Assembly (NCBI GenBank): GCA_947650285.1 | Contig: CANTFL010000126.1 | Location: forward strand, 97,025 to 161,024 | DNA from: Hyaloperonospora brassicae | Taxonomy: Eukaryota; Oomycota; Peronosporomycetes; Peronosporales; Peronosporaceae | Direction: 5' to 3' | DNA: 64,000 bases | Shown here: positions 22,401 to 34,420 of the stretch, one piece after another | Position numbering within the stretch: the first letter of the stretch is position 1 | Layout: each line of letters begins with the position of its first letter | Notes under the pieces: model-generated | What the model saw: only the letters and a program-made list of their open reading frames with translations | Database searches by the model: none | Told to the model about the DNA's origin: nothing | Translations under genes and position numbers: made by a program

Positions 22401-25400
22401 ATTTTGTATCTTAAATATATGACAGTGCGTTGATGGTACCGGCGTGCCCCATAAAAAAGCCCTGTAAGAATCCGTTAATTGATTCAATCTTAAGGCGCCG
22501 CGCTCCAACACTATGGAAGTGTATGTGTTCGCCATAAAAACCACTTTAAGCGGCCTATCTCGCATTCGTAGCTACTCTTCGTAAATACCTTATCTAGACA
22601 ATGATGCCAAGGCATTAATCCGGCAAATTCTAAGCAGATCAGTCTACCTCGTCCTCCGGCGTACTTTTGCAGGAAGACAGCAGCTCCCCATAGCATATTA
22701 TTGCCAGTCCATGTCCTCATCATCTTCAGCTAAGAACGGAATGACACAAGATATGCGCAAAGTTCTACTATGACAGCTCGATTCGCCAATATTTGACAGA
22801 AGCAAGTAAAGAAAAGGAATAGACAGGAACTGATGCAAGTTATTAGTAAGTGCTTCTATTGTCTTCAAGTCTCTCATCTAGAGTATACAACCGAAGACAT
22901 TGAGTGCCAAACATCCGTAGCCGAAGAGTTATGTGCTCAGCGCAACTAAGATTTGAACGTTGATAGAGCTTCACACACTATCACTGTACCTACCATTACC
23001 GTATTCAATCGTCTAAAGGGAAGCGCTAGGTCAACTGGTTATGTAGTTTTTTTATGCTAGTGATAATGTCGAGCGCTAATCAGATAAAATAATTAATAGA
23101 TGTCGACGGGTGACGAGTATTGCAACAAGACTAAAACAGAGCTTCTGTACGAGCTTAATGGCGTGTATACTGGGGCTTTGGCAGTGAAGTTGAGCATAAA
23201 TCTCAGACCTACAAGGCAAATTGTTGCCGCAAATGACTTATGACCCATAGCAAAAGCTAAGATGTATCAGGAACCGGAACAGACACCACACTCGGACGTA
23301 CGGACACAATGAAGGGTTGAGGTGTGAATCGTATAATAAAGATAATCTATTATAGCTCATTTTTCGCTAAAGGTGTATAAATAAGCTGGTGATGGACTTT
23401 TTTATAAATAGAATTACAAGGTGCTTGTACATGTAAAGATCGCGATGAACGCTGCGACAAGTTAAACAAAATATCGCAAAATTTGTGAAATTGGGTGAGC
23501 TTGTCTCATGTACTACTGCTCAGGTCGGTCCGTAGGCTATCTGTATGCTTAGTTCACCTTTGACATCATTTTTACGCATGCCGATGACTCTGCTTAATGC
23601 AGTTTGCAATATCTATGCACTTTGCATAAGCTTAAATATCGTCAGTATATGGACCTCTGCTCGGTTATGTTTACAGATGATGCACTTCGTAAGATTCTCG
23701 TTGACTTATGTTTTCTCCACAAAGTAATGATTTATATTGCGTTGGGTGGCATGCACAGCAGGTCTTCCATGATGCTGTTTAACCACTACCTATTATTGGT
23801 AGGTGTCGGTAACGCAAAATGTCGGCACCACCCGATGACAAGGTCTATAGATGACCGAAACCTTCTCCAATGTATATTTTCATCAATGAATGAATGGTAG
23901 ACTAAAATTATTCGTCTTCGTCGTGTTGAAAAAACATCACTGTAAAGATTACTTTCTTTCCCGAATGCACCTAAATAAGACGGACAGGATACAAAAATGA
24001 ACACGAAATCCTTATTTATGTTTGACGCGTACCATACGCATTATAGATTTCTGGAGAGGGCTAGTGAGTGGCTTAAGCAATGAAGAATTAAATATTATGG
24101 TATCCGAGCTTACCGACAAAGCACATATAGAACCTTGGTGTAACCACACAAAATAACTCGCTGCGATTTCCAAAATGATATCTAGGGCTTTAACCCGGAA
24201 ATTGGTGTGCAGTACTGTCAATGTCTGGTCAAACAGATTACGCGACGCAGACCCTGGATCTGGTCAATGTATTTACGCTCTATCTTTTCTCAACTTTATT
24301 GATACTGTTGATGTCATGCAAACGAGGCATCCCCCGTGCGTAGCACTTTTTCAACAGCCACCATCCTTTGCCATGTCTAGTAAATCAGGATCCTCGAACA
24401 CGTTATACAATATTGCGTCTATAGCAAAGCTCGGATAGAGTGCACACTCGATTACATTTTTCTCGTGCTCTCGTAACCTGTTGCATCTTCAATACGTATA
24501 CAACCTGTCTTGCGATAATTAGCCATTCTCCAGCTTAGTCTTCACGTTCCTCGCCTATTGGCTTAATGTTTTGCGCTTGTGCTCACGAGTGAGTTTATAT
24601 AGCATATCACGCGACAGGTAGCAGTATTCGCTTTCTGTACGTCACGTAGACCCGGTCTTATTCTTTTACACACATACCTCCCTAAAGCGAAGTTTTATAC
24701 AATTTGGACATCCGTGCCCTTCGTCAAACCATATGTTGATTGAGGCATCACGCTAAATACTGGGCTTCCGAGTCGTACGTTTATACATTGCTTGTCAGGC
24801 AATGTTTTAATACCAAACATAGTCTACAAAGAAATCGAGCGAACCGTCTCTTATTCGTAGTTAGGTATATTTAGATCAGACCCGAGATATATAGTTCCGT
24901 GCCAGGAGCGTGCATCTATTTCTGTAGCTAGTTCCGTGCATTTTCACAACCATTTCTAGGGTCTAAGGCAACTTGTGTGGCACGGGTTGTTCTGATCCGC
25001 CACACCTCTATAGCAGTGACTCAATTCAGGAGTAAATACGAGCGACACAAACGAAGCCAAAGTGGGAACTTTTGAACAGCACTTCTCATAGTCCACCACT
25101 ATCGTATCGTTGCCGTTTGCCGAAATAGAATGTTCAACGCTCATATGTTAGAGCGACCGCGAATCCTGATAATTTATACATATAATGCCTTAAATTTTTA
25201 GGTTGCTCTCTTTCAGAATTAATATCCTGCATTGCAAAACCTGTAAATAGATTTATTGCCTAAGTCTATCGTGCTGACGTGAATAATTTTGTTTAACTAG
25301 CAAACAAACGCTATCGCTGTTATTATATAAAAGAAGAGTTGACTCGTAGCGTACGACATCTTTGCCCGTCCTCTTCCGTAAGACCTGCTGTAATATATGT

Positions 25401-28400
25401 GTCTTTTCGTACCTTTTTTGGGACATCCTGAATAAGCTGATGTATTACAAGCGTTATGCTTGTGTATGAGTGAAATACTAGTCCTCATGATAATATAAGA
25501 GACGTGCGCTATTTCGCACAAATTACCAATTCCGGTAGGCGCCAGTAATAATTGAAAAATATCGATGCTGCCAGCTAACGACAAACCTTAGCCATGGAAC
25601 AAATGCAGTTAACTTATCACTCTCTAACGCTTACATTTAGGTCGGGCAGGAATATTTCATCCTTAGTGAATGTTTCGACATTTGTCTGCAATAGAAATTA
25701 TGATCCATGTTTGTTCGATTCAAAAATAAATGCTTAGCTTTGCGGAATTCACAACGTTAAAAAATAGCTACGGCAGAGTGACATAGACACATCATGTATA
25801 GGTTATCGTTCGGATGTGTTGAAAACTTCCTTTCTGATCGAGGGTTAGTGCCAAACGTAACGTATGTTCGCTGCAATCATTTGTAACGGTGGAAAACATA
25901 TAACGGTTTGGACATCGTAGTGGATTGAGAGAAAATGTGTAGCCAAGCTCTAAATACGATTAGTCTAGATTCGCGCTTTCTTGGTATATAGTAAATGATA
26001 ACTAGAACAGATGTCTAATTTTTATGATCAATTATTAATTACGCGTCGACATATACTGGCTCAATCACTGTTAACCTTTATATCACAACCCAACAAAACT
26101 ACCTGTATTCGCAAACTTGTACGTAGCTTACCTATATACATAGAATGCATTTTTAATATAAATACGTTCCAAACCAGCTGAGGCCTTTACATTGGCCTTA
26201 AATACGACATCAAATGACTGTCCGTCTTCGCGCAGATTCCCAATCACTGTTATGCGCGATAAACGACGAATAATAAGGGAAGTCAAATAATTGTTCGAAT
26301 AATAATTCTACGATTTAGCTAGAGAATATACATTTCATTTTTACAGTCATAAGGTAATGCTCTCAAAATATATTGTCGGCCTTATAAGGTCATCCTTACA
26401 AGGTGAAGCGTGGGCAATGATGGATTCATAGTGATAATTACTGTGCATGGGAGTATTTTTATTGAGGGCTCGCGAGGAAGAGCTACTGGAGCTTTTCGAC
26501 CCGACGAAGGCACCTAATGACACGAATCCTGACGAGTTGGTATGTGACATTAGAATGATTAGGACATTCGGAATTGTGCATTAATCAGCTTCTATAAGTC
26601 TTCTTATAATGTTGCAAATTAAAAAGACGGACTGAAGAATCTTTGAAGATCCTTTAGAGATATTTCCATAAAAAAACAATGAAAAAATGATTGCAGGTGC
26701 GATAACAGCTGCATGATATAAATGCCTAAAGGGAAAGAGTTGATGGGTTAAAGTTAATAGTTCAATGAGCTATCTATGACTCTGCAAGCAATCGGCTATA
26801 TTTTTTGTACGACGAGCAGATTGTAAAACTTCTTTTGAGCTTGACTAATACAAACAATTGAAAACTCAGGTGAAACAAACACGATAGACATCGAAGTGTT
26901 TGAACATCGGATATATGTTGTGAAGACGGGTAATTGATCGCAAGGAAAAGAATTTCTTTGTATTTGTAGGCTACAACAAGTGGTATAAAAGCAATTTTAT
27001 ATTCCTTTGGTACACATTAAATTATACAGGATCGTGTTTGGTATGCAATATAAGGCGAGCACAAATAACCTCGATGATAAATATATTGTGAAGAATAAGT
27101 ACAAGCTAAAGTTTATGTGAGTAAAATAACTGATATGGTTAAATATTTGGTTGAGCGAGCGATCATATGTGTAAGTTAAGAAATAAAAAATACGATATTT
27201 GATCGTTTGAAAAATAATAAACATTGCAATCTCATATGGGCAGATGTTTAGAATGGCTGTAGTACATATGATTTGGATTATAATGATTTACAAAAATTGT
27301 TTATCAAAAACATATTGGTAAGTTTGATCCTATATTGTTGGTTTCTTTGACAATTTATTTCTTAAAGCAAAAAAATTTAGACGTGCCTTTACCGAGATTT
27401 TGCGTTCGTAAACTTATGGCCAAGATACATTGACCCAACATAAATTTAGGAATTTTGTTCGTGACGAATTGTAGAACATTGAAGCCCATATGTAGTTGTG
27501 AAGTTATTAATAGTAAAAGCAAAAATATGAGGCCGAGTGTGGGGCATGTACGCCAAAACACAAATTTCAATATTGGTATCACAAAACCTACAATATTACT
27601 TCATAAATTTTAAAGGGTGCAAGCTTTGGGTTTCGCTATCAATGAGAATAAATGTTGCGAAATATGTGCGGATCAAAGCTGTTTGTCAAGCATTATTTAT
27701 ACTGAGAACTTTCGGCGAGATGAGGTCTTATTAGCTGCTTGACATTGCTTGCGGATATGCGATAATTATAACATAGACAGCGTCTGAAGATAAAAAGATT
27801 AGTGAATTATTGCTGAATAATTTCCGCTCTCTGTGATGTAAAAAATATCGATAAAGCTCTTTAAGCTAAATCATAGGTACTTAAGCTCATGTCTGTGACG
27901 GTAGAATTATTGTAAACTATAGTAAGTTGTACTGACAATGGTGGCAAACACGTCAAAAATGATATTGATGTAGTTTGCCTTAAACTGGCATCAAGTTGCC
28001 AGTAAAAGAGACATATTTAGAACAGCAAATGGGACGGCTTGATTGATAAATGAAATTTGGTATAAAAAGCAATATTGATGTTCGATACATCGACGTTGAT
28101 AAGAGGCGGGTGTCTGAAGCTAAAAACGAAGCAGAATATGTGAATAAAAAATCACGTGGCCTGCCTGTCCAATATAGAATTCAATTTAACATGCATTTTG
28201 GATTTAAGCTCATACGCACACATTGAAAAACATATCTTACTGAAGTGAAAAAAAACGGCCTCTTATCCGATTTTTATGAACACACGTAGTGAAGAGTCTT
28301 TACAAAGATTAGACTTGACAGTTTATGGTAATTAAATTTCTAAGGTCAAATTAAGACGGGGTGTTCGAAGATTTGAAGGTTTACATCGGCATCAATTAAA

Positions 28401-31400
28401 AAGCACGTCATGAGCAAAGACTAAGATGATGATTAAGTCGGTATAAATCACCAAAAGAGAGATAATATATATTGTATATTCGGGTACACGAACATTAAAC
28501 TTTACCTGGCGTTAATCGAAATTGTCCGTAGATGTGTAATTGTACCGCCCCTACGCAAATTGCGATTCACGTTCTGAACGGTCCAGATGCCATTTCATTT
28601 TTACCCAGCCACCGGGGCCGGAAGTCAATTATTGACATCTTATATTTTGTGATATGCGAGTTAAATGACGTGGATAAAACAATAATTACCTCGTCTCAAC
28701 TTTCTCACATTTGCATTATGTCTTTTGGGTATGCACATTCATTCCGTAATCGTAAAAATATTGAATTCTTGTACAAACTAGTCTGTACGTCAAGCCTCAC
28801 ATTCCTTACTTTTTGATAGTATTTCCAAATTAATATGTTTGTTCTTTATTGATGAATGTGTGGAGATGCTTCAATGAGACGTATCACTGAATGGATTTCG
28901 CTTCATGGGCAACAGATTTTGAATCGATCTACTATGATGAGATGCGATTCTACGTAAATGAAAGTAAAATCTGCCGATTAAAAGACGTTATTTTGAAAAG
29001 GTCGTATATTACAATGAAGAAATAGCTAATCAAAATCGTAATTGAAGATTAGTGTGTGTGCAAATTTGAGGCAGTATTAATGGTCATTCAATTAGAGTAT
29101 AGCTTGGCTTTGACAATTCGTCGTTGCAAGAATTTTCAGATAGATCGATCCGTACGAAACTTCTGATGTTATGTCGACAAATCACCATTCAATTGTTTCA
29201 AAAAGATATGTATGGAAAGGCTGGACAGCATCATATTTATCTTGGGTCAAGCGTCAAACGATTTTTAATTTGGTATGGACAAAACCAAATGGCTGCTACA
29301 TCGATCAAAGCAATATTCTGATAATTTGTAACTCGATGGGTTTTCTGGTGTGTTTTCAAATACCGTGTGGTTTCGTTTATCGAGACGGTATAAGTATATA
29401 CCTAAGTCTGGTTTTAGGTCGCCAACATTGTTTTAATGTGGTCTCTGACTTTTCTTATTTAAGCGAGTTTGTCATTTATTGTCGATAAATCATATTGAAA
29501 GTTCTGAAGTAAAACTTTTTTTCCAGAATAAAGTCGAGTACCACATGTAAAAATATAGCTTAAATTTGCGAAATCCTCGATAAAGCACGAATGATTAAAT
29601 TTACTAATTAAAAAGTTTTTTGACCTATTTATGATATGCAAAGAAAACCAAATAATTAATTTATCGCAAAGAGACAAAACTTTATCGAGATATTTTCCCT
29701 ATCGGTGTCCTATGCGTGAAAGTATACACGTGGCAACTAGAACGCGACCAAATTTTACGTTCGCAGTCTACAAGTGAGTCGCCACCGCTCATAAAAAAAG
29801 AGCATTGACATTCGGCCATACAAGCGCAGCGATATTCCGTGCCAACCGAAATGAATGACATTTGCGATCGGAGCAAGTCTTACAAGATACAACTAAGTGC
29901 GATGTAGGAAAAAAAACTTAGGTGACGATACACCGAACGGGATGTCTTCGAACAGTTGTACCTTACCGAGTCGAACCTCGGTGAGGCGAAAGAGTAAAGA
30001 TCTTCCATGTATGCTTTTTTGAGAATAAAGGTAACAGGAGGAGAGTGTATTTTGAACCCAATCTAGCCCATACGGAATGAGAAAAGAGATATTAAACACA
30101 GAGCAAAACCATTCAAGTCCAATAGACGCGTGAACTCCACGGTAATTCCCTGGGCTACACTATGCGCACACCTTATCTAGATAGGCATTGCTTTTAGAGG
30201 TTTCTATGGTAGCGCCAAATATTTCAGTCATCCAGGGTAGACGCTCGCTGCCGGCACTTATTATAAATTGTAAAGCGACAAGATAATGACCTAATGGACA
30301 ACCCCGTTGCAGAATTGTCGAGAGGTTTGTGGATCGACATAAAGAAAGGGAAAATATGTACTGTCTACAACAAGCCGTCGAGACTCAGCCGAAGGAGCAG
30401 TAAATCTTTTAGTCGTGTGTAAGATGTACCCAGTATCCTGTAAAAGCGCGGAAGTCGTCGGCTTTCACTTTTAATGTGAAATTGCAGGAGGTAAAAGTAT
30501 AAGAAGCTGCTAAGATTAGGCCGGCTTCTAGAGAATTAGGTGCGATAACCGTTCTGGTAGAAGATATATCTGAAGATGAAAGAGAGATTATAATAAAATA
30601 TGGTCCTATCTCATGCGACAGCCAAATTTACGACCTCCCGCAGGATATAGATCTGTTGGTTCGTTAAAATGTATTTTAATTTTTCTAATCATGGTACAAA
30701 ATCATTGCAATTTAAGATGCTGATAAGGCAGCAACAAGAATAGTCGACTTTTATTATCGAAAGTTGTGGTGATCGCCAGCGATTTGGCCGTATATTTAAT
30801 GAAAAATTTAAACAGTAATCGCATAGCACTTGACGAAATTATGTATTGGGCGCTCTTATTGGGCATCTGAAATAATTTGTAGAATAAATTGACATTGTGG
30901 GAGGCAACAGATGTTGTAATAGTCTTTTTTTGATAAATGCAGCCATGAAATCGCGAAAACCATTACAATCGATATCGAATATTGAAGCCGTGCAAAATCA
31001 TTGATCTATTTTATCGGATTGAACGCGATCAATTAAAGCACGCAGACCTTCATTTGTAGTTTATTAAATGATACATAATATGCTGATAACTTGACCAATG
31101 CTATTTTGACGACGAAATTATAATCACCAAGGGTGATGCGGATTTTCATAGGATATTTCTGAGCAAGAGAATCGAAGGGTAAATAATCAGAGGCAGTTCA
31201 CCGTCAATTTAAAATTTTACTGCTATCATGAGCTATACTAGTTCAAGAACAAGAGACGATAGATGTACATTACAGATATATTTACCAGGATGTTTCAAGA
31301 AGTTTGTAACTTCTATTTGCCAGTCGTAGGAATATATGATTTGAACATGTATACTTAAATACCACCTATTCCCTTTCTTTAAATATAGCAATCACAGATG

Positions 31401-32385
31401 GACAGTGCTCAGCTTGCGTAAACGAGTCGACTCCGTAAGTAATAGTTTAAAAATTAGATGAACATGTGGACCGTAAATTGGACTAAGCACTAATCACGGC
31501 AAGGCAGAAAGAAATATTCATGTATGCTCTAGAAAATTGACATTCTGTCATCGGGATCTCCAGATCCCATGCGAATCTATTGTCGTAATAATTCGGCCGG
31601 TGCGGAATTATTTTCAGCAGGTAGAATTCTGAAAAGGTTGTAAATCCTAGCGCGAATTCATAAGACAATTTGATATTGATATGATCCTATATCATGCGAA
31701 TATAATATGCTTAGAATATTCGACGATCTTATCCTCAGGATTCGCCCGTAGCACTTCAAAAAAATATCAAAATAAGCCTACAATAAAAACCAGGCTTTTC
31801 TATGTAGCATGAGAGGAAATTCGCTCTTTCGATACCATTTTACGATCAGAAGATGTGCAACGGAAACGACAAGTTCCATCAACACCTCTGAGAGATTATG
31901 GTAGAATGTGGAGTAGTAAATATAAATTTATGTTCGATAATGAAAGCGAATTTGCGGCAAATTGTGCCGGACCTCGTCATTATTACTTGAATCGGAAATA
32001 CAATAGCGCTTTATGAGTTATTTTGCGTGTAGTTAACACGGAACAGACTTATCTCCCCGCACATTCACTTGACCACGTTTAATCAGAGTTGATCTGACCA
32101 GACTTATTAATTGCTACTTTGGCCCTTTTAAATGATAACAAACTTTTTTACTTACTGAAAAAAACAGTATCTGGTACACATGATTCTTTATATGGCGAAA
32201 GTACAGGCCTAACAGCCAAAAACAGACGTACGTTTGAAGAGCGCGAGTGAGAGCGAAGAAGTTCCACTCACGATAAGATGCCCTAAGAACATAGGTGCTG
32301 CCCAATTATTTAGCAGCCTCTGGCGCTAGCGCTCGCAATGGGTGGCAGACCTTCACATCAATATTGCATACATAAAAAGCGCGCG
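19409..32385. other. AT-rich stretch without a supported gene
   Basis: Many short frames on both strands (60-134 codons) but none with a recognisable domain. Composition varies: about 19.4-25 kb is more balanced, about 26-29.7 kb is strongly AT-rich, and about 29.7-30.6 kb is again more balanced. This suggests layers of decayed insertions, though I cannot assign any to a family. A small perfect palindrome (GGGATCT and AGATCCC, 2-base spacer) lies at 31,553-31,568. No tRNA or rRNA was recognised. Confidence 0.5.
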
Positions 32386-32390
32386 ACAAG
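32386..32390. repeat. Candidate target-site duplication, left copy
   Basis: ACAAG directly before the left LTR resembles ATAAG directly after the right LTR (40,381-40,385), differing at one base. A 5-bp duplication is usual for Ty3/gypsy insertion, so this is probably the mutated TSD. Confidence 0.5.
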
Positions 32391-32780
32391 TGTAACGGGG
32401 CACACCGTTGCGTGAACTTAACGGAAGGGTTTCGGTGCTCCGACAGACGTACACGAGGCAAACGAGGAAGCGTAGATAAGGTAAAAGCAGAACCGTTGTA
32501 TTAATATAATTAAGTCTTTAACTACTGTCTCTCTGTTTGACTTAACTTAATTATGCTAATTTAATTGAGCGTATGATGACGTCTCGTCACCACTCATTGC
32601 GCGCGTCTTGCGGCGATTGGTGGGTTGATATCATCAAGATATCAACCAATGAACAGACTCCTTGGTCTCCCATCAATATCACCACTATTGGTGATATTGT
32701 TCAAAGAATATTCAACCTAGTATTCTTTATTGTTATTATCTTCTTAATGAATATTCTATATAACGGGCTGCCCCGTTACA
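32391..32780 (-). repeat. 3' LTR of the retrotransposon
   Basis: 390 bases, from TGTAACGGGG to CCCCGTTACA, so the ends form a perfect 10-bp inverted repeat. It matches 39,991-40,380. Inside are perfect hairpins: GGTTGATATC (32,623-32,632) with GATATCAACC (32,638-32,647), and CAATATCACC (32,674-32,683) with GGTGATATTG (32,690-32,699). The right end itself folds (TAACGGG and CCCGTTA). This copy keeps both termini intact. Confidence 0.93.
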
Positions 32781-32795
32781 TCACCCCCCCCCCTT
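32781..32795 (-). promoter_or_regulatory. Polypurine tract (plus-strand DNA primer site)
   Basis: On the minus (element sense) strand the bases just before the 3' LTR read AAGGGGGGGGGGTGA, including ten consecutive G. Position directly upstream of the 3' LTR and pure purine content up to the last three bases identify it as the PPT used to prime second-strand DNA synthesis. Confidence 0.8.
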
Positions 32796-32920
32796 AATTG
32801 ATATTTACCGTGTGACGACCGAAAATATGGCGGCCACCCGTTGGCCACCATTGGGACAGGGATCACTTGTTGGGTCCGTCTCATTCACTTTTCGCTTGAC
32901 CTCGCATAGTTAACAAGTCT

Positions 32921-34420
32921 ATGTGGCATGACTCAAGACCTACACAGCCCGGTGCTGTGTCAGCCTCTGCGGCAGACGCTTCGTCGTCTGCCACCCCTTC
33001 TTCGCCTGCAGCAACAGGTACTGCAGGTGCAAGCGGCACCTCACCGCGTGCGCATGATGACCTCGACGTTGAGGTCATCTACTCTGGCGAGTCAGACGTG
33101 TCTGACTCGGGCAATGCGCCAGAGACGTCTCGATCACCGGCGACGCCTCAGTACTCGCCAAGGCCACTGCCGAACGAACGGACTCGTGATTTGCATCACA
33201 GTCTTTTCGGCAGTGATGACGATGATCAGGGAGGTGAGGAATATTATTCCTTACCACCGCCGGCTCGTGCTTCTTCGCACGAGCGTGATGACGATGGCGT
33301 GAGCCGTCGTCACTCTGGGAGCCGTGGTACCGACAAGGGTACCACTGTGAAGCGTGATGAGCCGAAGCTGTAGCATCTGCCCGAACGGCTCATCAATAGC
33401 TTGTCTCACGAGACAAGCCAACACCATCGAATACCCTTATTCGATGCGACTGAGATCCACGGCTTGAGTTCCAGCGCGAAGAACTTTCGCGCTGAAGAAG
33501 ATTTTTATCTCGATGTCTTTCTTAGACATCGATGGTACAACGGCAACCAAAAGCGTGACAAAACTTTGCTTTTGGCTGCGTGGAACGCGTTCGTCCAAAA
33601 CGTAAAGAATTTTGGACGAGAAGGGTGGCTCAAGAAACTTGAGGCGACACGCCTCAGGTTCGAACGGCGAACGCCAACCGGTGCTAGGTACCGGTTGCAT
33701 TGTTTATTAAGTGAGGCCGGCATTCCATGCCTCACATGGGGGGACCCTTGTGCGAGTTGTGTTGACAATTCGCAGCGTGCACCTAGGGACGTGTACTCCC
33801 TATGCTCGCCCTGGGGAAGGGCACATATCTCGGTTGAGATGCGTGACGCGATTGCAAACTTGCAATCCGTCTACAAGCGCCTAGGGCGCGTGTTTACCGA
33901 TGGGCCACAGGACTCATCGGATGGGTCTCGTCATACTGGCGGACGAGACCTTCAACATCCATCAACAGCTGAGAGCGGGGCTCCCAGCTGTTCCAAGAGG
34001 GTAGATACCCTCGCCACTGGACGAGGTAGCTCGTCCTTGATCCTGAATCGTCACGGTGATTCAAGATACGCTGCACTAGAAAGCGTTGTCCACATTGAGC
34101 ATCCACCAAAGGATGTGGTGGAGGAGGAAAGACCTCCTCCAGATGATTCGGCTCACCATCTCGACCCTTACCAGATACATCGCGCAATCGATGAATTGCG
34201 CGATGACTTGACGCACGAGAGGAACAGGCGTTACGACCGGTCGGATTCCTTGCGGAAGAACCGCATGGATCACGAGGCTGATCGGGCGAGGGATCGAGCT
34301 GATTATGCCACAGCACAGCTTCAGGTCGAGTGGGATGTCCGCTCCCTATTCGGCGAGCTGGCGACAGCCCGCGGGGAGATATCTCGGTTTAGTTCCGAGG
34401 TATCATATCTGCGCGACTAG
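32921..34420 (+). pseudogene. Antisense ORF of the retroelement, 500 codons with one internal amber
   Basis: Two plus-strand frames (32,921-33,373 and 33,401-34,420) lie in the same phase and are separated only by a TAG at 33,371-33,373 and nine sense codons, so they read as one frame. The N-terminal 150 residues are Ser/Ala/Pro/Asp rich with acidic clusters (SGESDVSD, GSDDDDQGGEE) and look disordered. The middle has a regular, probably folded region: YLDVFLRHRWYNGNQKRD, LLAAWNAFVQNVKNFGREGW, then a Cys group (PCLTWGDPCASC). The C-terminal part is charged and coiled-coil-like (HERNRRYDRSDSLRKNRM onward). No family is recognised. It begins 140 bases from the 3' LTR, transcribed against gag-pol, and covers the chromodomain on the other strand. 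Antisense ORFs behind pol are known from plant Tat-lineage elements such as Grande. Either the amber inactivated this copy or it is read through. Confidence 0.6.
33894..34316 (-). pseudogene. Chromodomain at the C-terminus of pol
   Basis: Residues about 77-133 of this frame (34,088-33,918) are a chromodomain: FLVQRIL, then YLVQWRGYLPSWNSWEP and SQLLMDVEGLVRQYDETHP. The aromatic positions expected for methyl-lysine binding are present (Phe in FLVQRIL, Trp101, Trp111). In chromoviruses this module follows the integrase and steers insertion toward marked chromatin. The frame ends at 33,894. It is not in frame with the integrase C-terminal part (stop at 34,403), so a frame change lies in the linker around 34,317-34,402. 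The whole domain is overlapped on the plus strand by the antisense ORF (its residues about 173-230). Confidence 0.85.

Noticed and set aside
25380..25430. Sequence resembling a Tc1/mariner end (AGGATGTCCCAAAAAAGG on the minus strand).
   Set aside because: No partner inverted repeat, TA duplication or transposase fragment was found nearby.
29966..29985. GAGTCGAACCTCGG, resembling a tRNA T-arm on the minus strand.
   Set aside because: The loop is too short for a T-loop and no acceptor, D or anticodon arms were found at proper distances.
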